DNA from: Paraburkholderia silviterrae | GTDB lineage: Bacteria > Pseudomonadota > Gammaproteobacteria > Burkholderiales > Burkholderiaceae | DNA: 64,000 nucleotides | Assembly: GCF_004353915.1 (NCBI RefSeq) | Contig: NZ_SMRP01000009.1 | Span: forward strand, 138,154 to 202,153 | Direction of reading: 5' to 3' | Part shown: in pieces, positions 29,676-38,205 of the stretch | Numbering within the stretch: the first letter of the stretch is position 1 | Layout of the letters: every line of letters starts with the position of its first letter | Position numbers and translations under genes: made by a program | Notes under the pieces: generated by a model | Databases searched by the model: none | Told to the model about the DNA's origin: nothing | Seen by the model: only the letters and a program-made list of their open reading frames with translations

Positions 29676-31139
29676 TCACTGGTCGGCGTTCTTGTCGTTC
29701 AACCACCGGGTGAGCAATTTCCCGGCTGCCTCGCGGCCACCGAGGCCGAACGCGAGCGCGACCGCAACGGCGATGGCGCCCAGCACCAGTCCGAAGGCCA
29801 GTTGCACGATTTCATTGGCAATGCCCATCGCGCGCAGCCCCATCGCGAACACGAGGCCCAGAATGGCGAATTGGGCGATTCGCGCAAACAGCACGCTATG
29901 GTTGCTTTCGGCCTGTTGAATGACGCGCCGCGCGAGGTCTGCGAGCCAGTATCCGATCACGAGGATCACGGCGCCCACCAGCACGTGGCCGCCGAATTCG
30001 ATGAACAGGGTAACCACGTCGCGCACCTGGGTGAAGCCGAGCCGGTTGGCCGCCTCCACCACGGCGAACAGCATCGCGAAGAACACGATGAGCCGCGCGG
30101 CGAGCTCGGAAGGCAGCAACATGCCGGTGAACACGCCGCCCACGCCGAGGATGCCGGGCAAGCCGTCCGCGCCGGCCGAAACCAGCAGGCTGCGGATGAG
30201 CGAACCCACGAATCGCGCCACGTAATACGTAATGAGCACAATGATGATGGCCGCGACGATATTGGGCACCGCGTCGAGGAACTGGCCCAGCATATCGGTC
30301 GCCGGCCGCGAGATGGCGTCGATGTGCAGCGCGTCGAGCGCGGCAATCAAGGTGGGAATGAACACGAAGAGATAGACCAGCGTGCCCACGAGCTTCGAGA
30401 GCTTGACTGCGGTTGGGCTGCCGACCTCTTTGGGCAGGCGGTCCGCACCGGCCGCGGCGAGCAGATTGGTGACGAGGCCGCGCAGCACCCGCGCGACGAT
30501 CCAGCCAACAAAGCCAATAACGGCGGCCGCGAACAGGTTCGGCACGATCGCGAGCAGCTTGTCGACCATGCCCTGCACGGGCGCGAGCAGGCCCGAAAGC
30601 GCGAACGCGGACAAGATGGCCGGGAGGAACAACAAGATGACCAGCCAGAAGAGCAGATCGCTCAAATAGCTGCTCGCGGGCTTCATGCCCGCACTCGAAG
30701 CGAGACAGTCGTCGAGCTTCATGGCCTTCAGCGCGCGCGCCACGACACTGCGCAAGACCAGCGCAATCAGCCATGCGACGAGCGTCAGCGCCGCACCCGC
30801 AATGAGGTTGGGCAGGTAGCCCACGATTTGACCGAGCAATTGCGAGAACGGACTCGAGACGTCGGTCAGGTCGAGCACGTTGAATATGCCGACTGCCGTG
30901 ACGAGCAGGATGAGCCAGAATAATCCGCTCGCGATGAGCTGCTCGACGAACGCACCCTGCCCGGCATTTTCCGCAATGCGCTCGTCGACCTTCAAGGCGG
31001 AAAGGAGTCTGCGCACACCGGCACGCGCGAGCGAAGCCACGATCCAGCCGACGATCAGAATGCCGATGGCCGCCGCCACCCGAGGCAAGTATCCCCCCAG
31101 CGAAGTCTGCAGCGAAGCAAGGAAATTGGATGAGTCCAT
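29676..31139 (-). CDS. Mechanosensitive channel-type membrane protein (CmpX-like, conserved TM-helix repeats)
   Basis: A 487-residue polytopic protein with repeated 'conserved TM helix' units: glycine-rich hydrophobic segments such as YLPRVAAAIGILIVGWIVAS, YLPNLIAGAALTLVAWLIAL, IVPNLFAAAVIGFVGWIVAR, then VPNIVAAIIIVLITYYVARF. Similar proteins (P. aeruginosa CmpX, Mscl-like) are mechanosensitive channels linked to cell-envelope stress. I chose the ATG at 31139; a GTG five codons earlier (31154) is possible, and both have weak ribosome-binding sites. It is the last gene of the stress-related block. Confidence 0.88.
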   Translation of the reverse strand: MDSSNFLASLQTSLGGYLPRVAAAIGILIVGWIVASLARAGVRRLLSALKVDERIAENAGQGAFVEQLIASGLFWLILLVTAVGIFNVLDLTDVSSPFSQLLGQIVGYLPNLIAGAALTLVAWLIALVLRSVVARALKAMKLDDCLASSAGMKPASSYLSDLLFWLVILLFLPAILSAFALSGLLAPVQGMVDKLLAIVPNLFAAAVIGFVGWIVARVLRGLVTNLLAAAGADRLPKEVGSPTAVKLSKLVGTLVYLFVFIPTLIAALDALHIDAISRPATDMLGQFLDAVPNIVAAIIIVLITYYVARFVGSLIRSLLVSAGADGLPGILGVGGVFTGMLLPSELAARLIVFFAMLFAVVEAANRLGFTQVRDVVTLFIEFGGHVLVGAVILVIGYWLADLARRVIQQAESNHSVLFARIAQFAILGLVFAMGLRAMGIANEIVQLAFGLVLGAIAVAVALAFGLGGREAAGKLLTRWLNDKNADQ

Positions 31140-31381
31140 TTTTTTTCTCGACACAGGTTAGGGTCTGGTCACCACACTTCGCGAAACTGCACGCAAAGCA
31201 TCTGCAATACAGGAACCTTGCGCTTTCGAAATCAGCCGATATTAGCTATTGGACGCCACGCCTTTCGCCCCACGGGGCCAGTGGGTAATATGCCTGCCGG
31301 TACGTCGCCGCGGCGCTTGCTGCGCTGTTGCTCCGCAAGCGTCCGGTTGGTTCGACGTCCACAAATGTAGGCCCTCGTTAT

Positions 31382-31409
31382 CCCCAAAGTGCCCCTTTGG
31401 GGATTTTTT
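31382..31409 (+). terminator. Strong plus-strand rho-independent terminator without a known upstream gene
   Basis: CCCCAAAG / CTTTGGGG stem (31382-31389 and 31395-31402) with a 5-nt loop, followed by ATTTTTT. The T-run is on the plus strand, yet the flanking genes (29676 and 31417) are both on the minus strand. Confidence 0.75.
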
Positions 31410-31416
31410 CGGGCTT

Positions 31417-31830
31417 TCACATGGATGTAACGGGATTCAACGCCGAGGCCAGCACGACCCAGCCTGCGTTTGCCGACATGAGCTTTCTGGAAAGCGGCCG
31501 GTAGACCCGGTCGCCGCGCCGGATGCTGGCGCCCGTCAACGCGCACACGCCGCCCTTTCTCGCGATGCACAGCCGCCATGGCTGCTCGGAGCATCGCCCG
31601 CTGGTGGAATCGCTCCATGACACCGATACCAGGTTATCGGACCACGTTTCCACGACAGCCAGATGGGCGCGCAGGGCCGGGGTGGCCTGAACCGCCTCCT
31701 GCTTCAGGCTCGACCGGGTATGGCTGGATTGACTGCACGAATCGTCGTTTCGCTTGCCGCGCGAGGCTGATCCTCCGCCTAGCAGGCCGAGCGTATGCTC
31801 CCACGCATCGACGGCACCGAGTTCTCGCAT
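31417..31830 (-). CDS. DUF3331 domain protein
   Basis: A 137-residue protein whose second half has the DUF3331 pattern found almost only in Burkholderiaceae: VVETWSDNLVSVSWSDSTSG, then ARKGGVCALTGASIRRGDRVY and RPLSRK. The single Cys and the basic 'IRRGD' motif are conserved in the family. Function unknown. The ATG at 31830 has GGAGGC 7 nt upstream; in-frame upstream codons to 31863 lack such a site. Confidence 0.75.
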   Translation of the reverse strand: MRELGAVDAWEHTLGLLGGGSASRGKRNDDSCSQSSHTRSSLKQEAVQATPALRAHLAVVETWSDNLVSVSWSDSTSGRCSEQPWRLCIARKGGVCALTGASIRRGDRVYRPLSRKLMSANAGWVVLASALNPVTSM

Positions 31831-32115
31831 CTTCTGCCTCCGCTTGGTTACGTTCGCGTGCACGCGCTCAAGGAGTCGCCCGGCCTTTCCGATCCTTGCG
31901 ATCCTTGATTCGTGTTCCAGAATGCCTTACGGAATGCTTAAATCTTACGATTGACTCACGGGAGAACGAACCCCGTTTATCGCATGCTAGCACCTAAGAT
32001 GGGGAAATGTTCGCCTTCGACCCGATACTTTGAATCGGAAAAAATTGCGTCACGGCGACGGGTTCGATTGACTAGTATTACCGTGAATGAGGTGAAGCTC
32101 ACGGATGGGTCCATC

Positions 32116-32571
32116 ATGGCAAACAATCTGATTGTCGCCGTCTTCAATACATTAGGTACAGCCGAGAAGGCATGTCAAGATTTCAAGGACTTTGCCGAGA
32201 AGGACGAGGGCTTTACGATCCACAGTGGTGCCGTCGTGGGGAAGGATGATTCAGGAGCGCTGACAATTTTCGACCGGCAAACGCGCTCATACTGGGGCAC
32301 GGTGATAGGCGCGCTCTCGGGCACCTTGATCGGCATGCTCGGAGGGCCTGTTGGATCTATTTTGGGCTTTACGGCGGGCGCGAGCGCGGGACTCGCCGGC
32401 CACGCGCTGCATACGCTGCTCGATAGCGAGTTCGTTAAGGCCGTCTCGGCGAAACTCACGCCGGGCACCGCTGCTGTCATTCTCGAGGCCGACGAGGCCT
32501 CTCCTTTCGCTGTCGACAATGTCGTCAATGGCTATGGGGGTAGCGTGCATAGAAAGGCGTTTCCCGAGTGA
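32116..32571 (+). CDS. DUF1269-type glycine-zipper membrane protein, paralogue 3
   Basis: A 151-residue paralogue of the 12596 and 15100 products. It has the N-terminal MANNLIVAVFNTLGTAEKA, a glycine-rich membrane segment (WGTVIGALSGTLIGMLGGPV and ILGFTAGASAGLAGHAL), LTPGTAAVILEADEAS and the basic end HRKAFPE. The ATG at 32116 aligns with the starts of both relatives. It is alone on this strand, with repeat copy B 163 nt downstream. Confidence 0.85.
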   Translation: MANNLIVAVFNTLGTAEKACQDFKDFAEKDEGFTIHSGAVVGKDDSGALTIFDRQTRSYWGTVIGALSGTLIGMLGGPVGSILGFTAGASAGLAGHALHTLLDSEFVKAVSAKLTPGTAAVILEADEASPFAVDNVVNGYGGSVHRKAFPE

Positions 32572-32734
32572 GGGGACAACGCCGGGATCAACCGTGGCGT
32601 CAATTGCGGGTCAAGCCGCGCCTCATTCAGATTGCATTGAGGGGGTAAATTGACTTGCGCGCCTTTTTTCTTGAGCTTGCCCGTATCGAGCACGAATGGC
32701 TCCTGTTTTTTTGTGGTCAATTAGGGTTTGCGCG

Positions 32735-33307
32735 TTTCCTTGTTTTCATGTAGGTATATTAGTGTTGCCCCTGTGCGGGGCGGCACCTACTTTTCTTTGC
32801 AGCCGCAAAGAAAAGTAGGCAAAAGAAAGCGGCTCAATCCGCCAGTGTGACGCCGTCCCCCACTGCCCTCTAATCGGAGCGGCTCCGGGGCATCCGTCAC
32901 CTCGCACACTCCGCGTTAGTGACAAAGGATTCATTCTTCCCGCTGCGCGCTACGCGCGGGCGGAAGGGTCTGCAAGGAAAACCGGACGTGCTGCCCGGCG
33001 AATGGCGGGAGTGCTGTCGGGTGAATACGCCGGAGTCCTACGAAAACGCGTGCGTCCCATTGGTTTTGGCTATGCCCCACGGCGCGCGCAGCGCCGCCGG
33101 ATGGATGAGCCCTTTGTCACTCTGGCGGACGGCGCGTGGCGACAGACGCCCCGGAGCCACTCCGATTAAAGGTTAGTGGTCCACTGCGTCACACTGGCGG
33201 TTTGAGCGGCTTTCTTTTGCCTACTTTTCTTTGCCGCTGCAAAGAAAAGTAGGTGCCGCCCCGCACAGGGGTAACACTAATAGACCTACATGAAATCAAG
33301 GAAAGGC
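32735..33307. repeat. Long palindromic repeat element, copy B
   Basis: About 573 bp, closely matching copy A. Both ends are near-perfect complements: the left end reads TTTCCTTGTTTTCATGTAGG and the right end reads CCTACATGAAATCAAGGAAA; the arms continue through the GTTGCCCCTGTGCGGGG and CTACTTTTCTTTGC blocks. It separates the convergent genes at 32116 and 33341, where it could terminate transcription from both sides. No protein gene is credible inside it. Confidence 0.85.
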
Positions 33308-33340
33308 CAACACCACAAAAAAAACCCCCACCCAATTCAC

Positions 33341-34846
33341 TCAACACTCCCCCCAAACAGCATCCTCATCCAGCGGATAAACAGGCCGCGCAAGCCGCAC
33401 ATATCTAAACAACCCATAGTCCGACCCCGTGACACCCCGGCTATCACATTCAACAAGCGCCGCGGCAATCGGTACAAACACCGGCCTGCAATACATCCGC
33501 GACTTCAGCAACAGGAAGCGCGCACGCCGCGGATCAACACCCACACTCTCGAACACCCCCAGATCCCACGGTTCATGCGTGCGCTCGGTCACAACAAGCG
33601 TAGCCGCACCGATATCGAGCACCGCCGCGCGCCCCATATGAGCGCGCTGCCCAGTATAGGTCGGGCCGGTGATCACGTATTCACCATCGGTAATAGCGCG
33701 CACGACACCCGTGGCCATGAACGGCGCGCGCGGCGCACCCCCCTCACGCGCAAGCTTGTTACCCACACCAAGCGTCACCCGCGCGCCCACGCCCGCTTCG
33801 ATCAACGCGGCCACCGCCTCGGGATCGCACAGCGGGCCACTCACCATGCCCGTGAGCCCCTGCGCGAGCGCCGCCTCGAGCAAATCCATCGTGTCGCAAG
33901 TGCCGCCCGACATGCAGTTGTCGCCGTGATCGAGCAACAGCACGGGCTTGCGCGCACCCTGCATTGCCTGGATGTCCTTCGCAACCTGCGCCGCACGCGC
34001 AACCGATTCCTCGAGCGGCGGGCTGCGATAAACGAACTCGCCGCGCTCTTCCCAGATCTGCCGCGCGATGCGCTCGGCCGTCGCTTCGGCCGCGGCGGCA
34101 TCGCCGTCCCCCACGACCACCACGCTGATGCACGGTGCGGGTATATCCGCGAGCGAGAACCCCGCAAGCACCGAAACAGCCAGCATGCCCTGCGCCTCGG
34201 CCTCGCGCGCGGCCTCGACGGCGCGGCGCATCGGCCCATCGGCATCCGAGCTGCGCAGCGTGGACGTGAGCAGCGGCGGCCGCCGCCACGCGAGCACCGG
34301 GCGTGCCCGCCCCGCAATGCGCGCGAGCAGGAGGCGCGCGGCGTGCTCGCCGGCCTCGTACATGTCCACGTGCGGGTAAGTCTTGAAGCTCACGATCACG
34401 TCCGCGTTGTCGATCATCTTCTGCGTGACGTTGCCGTGCAGATCGAGCGCAACCGCAATCGGCGCATCGGGCAGCGCGGCGCGCACGCGTTCGAGCAAAT
34501 CGCCTTCGCCGTCCGGCGTTTGCTCTGCGACCATTGCGCCGTGCAGGTCGAGCATGACGGCATCGCAGCCCGGCGCGGCGGCGAGGATCGCGTCGCAGAT
34601 CGCATCGTACGCGGCGGCGGCCACCGGGCCGCTCGGATTCGCCGCAGCGGACACGGGCGTCACGATTTGCGCGCCCTCGCGCTCGGCCGCGTCGATGAAC
34701 GCCGACATGGCCGTGCGCATGCCCTTGCTCTCGCGATACGCGTCCTCGCCCCATGCGGGGCCGTTGGCGCCGAACGCGGCCAGCGGCGTAGCAACCGGCG
34801 AGAACGTATTGGTCTCGTGATTCATGCGCGCGATGAGGATCTTCAT
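33341..34846 (-). CDS. M81-family metallopeptidase (MlrC-like)
   Basis: A 501-residue protein of the M81 (microcystinase C) family. MKILIARMNHETNTFSPV is the family start. A DLHGAM metal-site segment, ALDLHGNV and FKTYPHVDMYEAG follow, then LLDHGDNCMSGGTCDTM in the C-terminal half. MlrC cleaves linear microcystin; most family members act on unknown peptides or amides and accompany peptide ABC transporters. No transporter gene is present here, but a possible ABC-ATPase remnant lies just upstream. The ATG at 34846 overlaps the stop of a 20-codon reading frame. Confidence 0.9.
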   Translation of the reverse strand: MKILIARMNHETNTFSPVATPLAAFGANGPAWGEDAYRESKGMRTAMSAFIDAAEREGAQIVTPVSAAANPSGPVAAAAYDAICDAILAAAPGCDAVMLDLHGAMVAEQTPDGEGDLLERVRAALPDAPIAVALDLHGNVTQKMIDNADVIVSFKTYPHVDMYEAGEHAARLLLARIAGRARPVLAWRRPPLLTSTLRSSDADGPMRRAVEAAREAEAQGMLAVSVLAGFSLADIPAPCISVVVVGDGDAAAAEATAERIARQIWEERGEFVYRSPPLEESVARAAQVAKDIQAMQGARKPVLLLDHGDNCMSGGTCDTMDLLEAALAQGLTGMVSGPLCDPEAVAALIEAGVGARVTLGVGNKLAREGGAPRAPFMATGVVRAITDGEYVITGPTYTGQRAHMGRAAVLDIGAATLVVTERTHEPWDLGVFESVGVDPRRARFLLLKSRMYCRPVFVPIAAALVECDSRGVTGSDYGLFRYVRLARPVYPLDEDAVWGEC

Positions 34847-34905
34847 GCCACGTCCTTCGCGGGAGCACGCGCCGCAGCGCCGAGTATCGATTCCTGAACT
34901 TGCAT
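34843..34905 (-). CDS. Possible 20-residue leader peptide coupled to the M81 gene
   Basis: ATG at 34905, behind AAGGAAAC, opens a 20-codon frame (MQVQESILGAAARAPAKDVA) ending in GCATGA. Its stop overlaps the M81 start codon, a classic coupling arrangement. It could be a leader peptide or a decayed gene end; nothing else supports expression. Confidence 0.3.
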   Translation of the reverse strand: MQVQESILGAAARAPAKDVA

Positions 34906-34946
34906 CGATGAGTTTCCTTGCATGTGTCGTGATTTGAGCACGGCGC

Positions 34947-34990
34947 TCAGACGACGCCGACGCCCAGATAGCGGTCCTTGACCGCGTGGT
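34947..34990 (-). pseudogene. Possible 3' remnant of an ABC-transporter ATPase gene
   Basis: On the minus strand the sequence before the stop at 34947-34949 reads AADHAVKDRYLGVGVV, like the C-terminal tail of LivF/LivG-type ABC ATPases. Further upstream this frame becomes unlike protein, where the OmpA-like gene begins on the other strand. It suggests an old deletion joint near 34990. Confidence 0.3.
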
Positions 34991-35679
34991 CGGCGGCAAA
35001 CGCCGCATTGCTGCCTCCCCTGGCCGGCGCCCTCCTCGCCACGGCGTGGTTTGCCGGCATCGCGCCCGCCTCTGCCCAAATGGTCGTGCTCGCGCCACCC
35101 GCACCCATTTATGAAGCCGCACCGCCGCCGCGCGTCGGCTATGTCTGGGAACCCGGCTATTGGGGCTGGGATCAGGGCCACTACGTATGGGTGCGCGGAC
35201 ACTGGAGCGCCGTGGCGCGCGAGGCTGCAGTGCCGCCCCCGCCGCCCGCGCCCGTCGTTCAGGTGATGCGCCTCTCTGCGGACACCCTGTTCCCGTTCGA
35301 TCGCGGCGCGGCGTCCGACGTGCTCCCGGGCGGCCGCGCCGATATTCGCGAGATCGCCACGAAACTGTCTGCGGCGCACTTCGGCCGCATTGAAGTGCGC
35401 GGCTATACGGACCGGCTGGGCTCGCCCTCGTACAACCTGGAATTGTCGCAGCGGCGCGCCGATGCCGTGAAGGCGCTACTCGTCGAACAAGGTCTTCCCG
35501 CCGAACGCATCGACGCGCGTGGACTCGGCGAGCAAGACCCGATCACGCAGTGCACCGACAATCAGTCGCGCGAGAGCCTCGTGGCCTGCCTGCAACCGGA
35601 CCGCCGTGTCGAGATCGTCACGCATGCGCGCACCGGCGACCGCTATGCCCTCCCGCCGTCGTCCGGTCCCGCGACGTGA
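34978..35679 (+). CDS. OmpA-family outer-membrane protein with abnormal 5' end
   Basis: A 233-residue protein. A hydrophobic stretch (AALLPPLAGALLATAWFAG then IAPASAQ) looks like a signal-peptide core and cleavage site. Next come YVWEPGYWGWDQGHYVWVRGHW, a YXWxxGxW-type repeat, a Pro-rich linker and an OmpA peptidoglycan-binding domain with GYTDRLGSPSYNLELSQRRA. The only in-frame start is a TTG (34978) without a clear ribosome-binding site, and the usual Lys/Arg-rich signal start is missing. The 5' end overlaps a minus-strand remnant, so the gene may have lost its real start by deletion. Domain call is secure; expression is doubtful. Confidence 0.7.
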   Translation: MTAWSAANAALLPPLAGALLATAWFAGIAPASAQMVVLAPPAPIYEAAPPPRVGYVWEPGYWGWDQGHYVWVRGHWSAVAREAAVPPPPPAPVVQVMRLSADTLFPFDRGAASDVLPGGRADIREIATKLSAAHFGRIEVRGYTDRLGSPSYNLELSQRRADAVKALLVEQGLPAERIDARGLGEQDPITQCTDNQSRESLVACLQPDRRVEIVTHARTGDRYALPPSSGPAT

Positions 35680-35695
35680 CGTGACGTGACGTGAC
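35676..35695. repeat. (GTGAC)4 short tandem repeat
   Basis: Four perfect GTGAC units overlap the stop codon of the OmpA-like gene. Slippage would not move the stop, which lies in the first unit, so it probably has no coding effect. Confidence 0.6.
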
Positions 35696-35825
35696 TCAGA
35701 AAGCGTCATCCCGTGCGCGCTTCGCCTTTGCGCCACGCAAAGTTCTTCAGACGAAGCGCACCACGCAATTCAATCAGCACTCCTGCCTCTCTTGACCCGT
35801 GCGGGCAAATTCGCCGCACGGGGCC

Positions 35826-36482
35826 TCAATCCCGGTCCGGTGCGCCTAATGGAAATAGCGGCCTGTAGGGCCGCGCCTCTTCCACCGCGCGCGCAAACGA
35901 CGGCCTCGCGAGCAGGCGTGCACGCCAGGCGCGTAACACGGGAAACGTCTCCGCTATGCGGTGTGTCCAGTCCGCATAGAAGAGCGAAGGCGCCGCCGCG
36001 CAGTCCGCCATCGAGAAGTCCGCGCCCGCTGCCCAGGTCCTGCCTGCGAGCTGCGTTTCGAGCCAGGCATAAGCGAGCTCGAGCTTTTCTTGCGCGAACG
36101 CGAGCCCGTCCGCGCGCCTCGCCGCGTCGCCCGACAAAGCGCCATCGACGGCACGCTGCACCGGCGTCATCACATGCAGGTCGAAGAAGCGGTCGAGAAA
36201 CCGCACGTCGAGCGCGGCCATCGGGTCGGCGGGCAACAGACGCACCGGCCCCGGATGCGCGAACTGCAGGTATTCGATGATCACGCTCGTCTCGGCTAGA
36301 TTGCGCTCCCCATCCACCAGCACCGGGAATTTGCGCAGCGGCCAGCGCTGCAGCCAGTCAGCCGTATGCGGCGAGTCGGGACCGATAGTGCGGAATTCGA
36401 ACGGCGTGCCGTTCTCGTACAACGCGATGAGCACCTTCTGCGTATAGGAAGAAAAGGGATGACCGTAGAGCGCGAGCGACAT
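35826..36482 (-). CDS. Glutathione S-transferase family protein
   Basis: A 218-residue GST. The N-terminal thioredoxin-fold domain (MSLALYGHPFSSYTQKVLIAL) has a Ser-Ser-Tyr active-site region. KFPVLVDGERNLAETSVIIEYL includes the cis-Pro and the Glu-Thr-Ser glutathione-binding motif. The helical C-terminal domain has WAAGADFSMADCAAAP, the conserved GST N-capping region. It probably conjugates or reduces small electrophiles. It stands alone. Confidence 0.9.
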   Translation of the reverse strand: MSLALYGHPFSSYTQKVLIALYENGTPFEFRTIGPDSPHTADWLQRWPLRKFPVLVDGERNLAETSVIIEYLQFAHPGPVRLLPADPMAALDVRFLDRFFDLHVMTPVQRAVDGALSGDAARRADGLAFAQEKLELAYAWLETQLAGRTWAAGADFSMADCAAAPSLFYADWTHRIAETFPVLRAWRARLLARPSFARAVEEARPYRPLFPLGAPDRD

Positions 36483-36778
36483 CGTGAGACCTCCGGAAAT
36501 AGGCCGGTTGCAAGTGTTGCAGGCGCAAGACTACCGCAATCCCTCAGGCACCGGACTGCCGCGCGGCAGCGTTAGCGCGTTTGAGGCGCAACGCGGGCGC
36601 CTCTATCCGTCGCCAGCTTGCAAGGGCAAGCGGTACGCAGATTGCCGTAACGCATACGAAAGCCGCCAGAGGCACGATTGAAGGCAGCCAGTGCGCGGTC
36701 AGTTGCATGATTTCGATGGGCGGCGAAGCCGTACGTTAGAGCTGTCTGCCGCGGCACCTGTTTGTTATGTAGAACGTG

Positions 36779-37246
36779 TTATCTGGAGCGCGGCGCGTCC
36801 GGCGCAAGCAGCACGCCCTTGGTGAACACGAAGCAGCCATAGCCGCGCGCTTCGCCCGTGGCGATCACGCAGTACGCCTTGCGTGCGCGCGCGTAGAAGG
36901 CGTGGCGCTCGATCCGCGCGAACGGCACCCCACGTCCCTCAGCGGCATCGACCTCGGCTTGCGCCTCGCGCTGCACGGCCGGAATCGTGTCGGGCTCGCC
37001 CACCACTTCCATGCACATCGCCGGCGACTCCACGAAGGTGTCGAGCGGCAGCACGGACAGGATGGCGCGCACAGCGCGCGGCGCATCGGCGCCGTCGATG
37101 CGCAGGAGCTTGCCCAATATCGTTGCGCGCGCAACGGAGTCGGCGGGGAAATTCGCGTCGCAGACCACGAGCTCATCGCCGTGGCCCATTGAGCGCAGAG
37201 CCTGCAGAATGTCGGCGTTCAGCAGCGGGTCCAGATTTTTTAGCAC
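36779..37246 (-). CDS. RbsD/FucU-family sugar mutarotase-like protein
   Basis: A 155-residue protein of the RbsD/FucU family, which interconverts sugar anomers. LKNLDPLLNADILQALRSMGHGDELVVCDANFP is cut here to its recognisable parts: GHGDELVVCDANFP carries the catalytic His and Asp. The C-terminal YARARKAYCVIATGE is also typical. The start is a GTG at 37246 with GAGGAGA 5-6 nt upstream; longer in-frame extensions run into that site. No sugar transporter or kinase is adjacent, so the sugar is unknown; FucU (fucose) is a better length match than RbsD. Confidence 0.85.
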   Translation of the reverse strand: MLKNLDPLLNADILQALRSMGHGDELVVCDANFPADSVARATILGKLLRIDGADAPRAVRAILSVLPLDTFVESPAMCMEVVGEPDTIPAVQREAQAEVDAAEGRGVPFARIERHAFYARARKAYCVIATGEARGYGCFVFTKGVLLAPDAPRSR

Positions 37247-37341
37247 GGTTGTCTCCTCTGTACTGGCGGCGCCCATAATCGACGCAAGTGCGCTTCAGCT
37301 TGCCCACCGGGTTGCGCTCGGCCGGCGCCGAATCGACAGCG

Positions 37342-37357
37342 GATACGATTGTATCGT
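37342..37357. promoter_or_regulatory. Inverted repeat upstream of the FucU-like gene
   Basis: GATACGATTGTATC (37342-37355) is a GATAC/GTATC inverted repeat about 95 bp upstream of the FucU-like start. It resembles GntR-type operators, but no such regulator is adjacent. Confidence 0.3.
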
Positions 37358-37508
37358 TGATGGCCGTTTGTGATGCCGGCTGGTGTTTGGCGCCGGCAGG
37401 CGCTTGGTGGGTGGGAGAAAATGGCTGACAGTTAGTTGCAAACGTGGCCTGAACGAGCCATTCGCGAGACGGCCCGCTTCAGCCGTGCGCCGCCAGCAGG
37501 CCGCTGTA

Positions 37509-38009
37509 TTACAGCGGCAGCGCATGGGTCGAGAGAATCTCCTTGAGCACCATGAAGCTGCGCACCTGCCGCACGCCGGGCAGATACAGCAACTGCTCCG
37601 CGTGAAGCTGGTTGAAACTCTCGTTGTCACGCGTGCGCACGAGCATGAAGTAGTCGAATTCGCCGGTCACGACGTGGCACTCGACGCAACCCGACACCTT
37701 GCGCGCCGCCTTCTCGAACGCGCTGAACGCCTCGGGCGTCGAACGGTCCAGCACGAAGCCGATCACGACCAGCATCCCCGCGCCCAGCGCCTTCGGGTCC
37801 AGCAGCGCGACGATGCCCCGTATCAACCCCATCTCCTTGAGCCGTTCGACGCGCCGCAGGCATGCGGGCGCGCTCAACTTCACCCTGGCCGCGAGGCTCA
37901 CGTTCGAGATGGACGCGTCCGCTTGCAGATGCTTGAGAATCGCGCGGTCGATACGATCCAATGCCGGCGGCGCATCGGGTGTGGCGGCCTGCTGCTTGAT
38001 TAATTTCAT
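37509..38009 (-). CDS. acdR: Lrp/AsnC-family regulator of ACC deaminase
   Basis: A 166-residue Lrp-type regulator: N-terminal helix-turn-helix (LDRIDRAILKHLQADASISN, LSAPACLRRVERLKEMGLI) and C-terminal ligand-binding (RAM) domain. It is transcribed divergently from acdS 197 bp away, the arrangement of the known acdR-acdS pairs in which AcdR, with leucine and AcdB, controls ACC deaminase. The ATG at 38009 has GGAG upstream; a GTG five codons earlier overlaps that site. Confidence 0.9.
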   Translation of the reverse strand: MKLIKQQAATPDAPPALDRIDRAILKHLQADASISNVSLAARVKLSAPACLRRVERLKEMGLIRGIVALLDPKALGAGMLVVIGFVLDRSTPEAFSAFEKAARKVSGCVECHVVTGEFDYFMLVRTRDNESFNQLHAEQLLYLPGVRQVRSFMVLKEILSTHALPL

Positions 38010-38205
38010 TGCGTATTGCTCCACTTTCTCAAACTAATCATGTTCATCATGGCGATTAAATGCCATTAAAGTAGGCCTCATAGATTTTTTTCGCAAGCAC
38101 ATTTCGTGCACATCGGCCTAGCATTTTTCAAGCGGAATGTGCGCTTCAAGGTGCGCGCCGACCGCAACCGCTCCCCGCGTGCACGACCTTTTCCGGAGAC
38201 AGTCG

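Noticed and set aside
35676..35695. Phase-variable repeat controlling the OmpA-like gene
   Set aside because: The first GTGAC unit already contains the stop codon, so changing unit number would not alter the protein.
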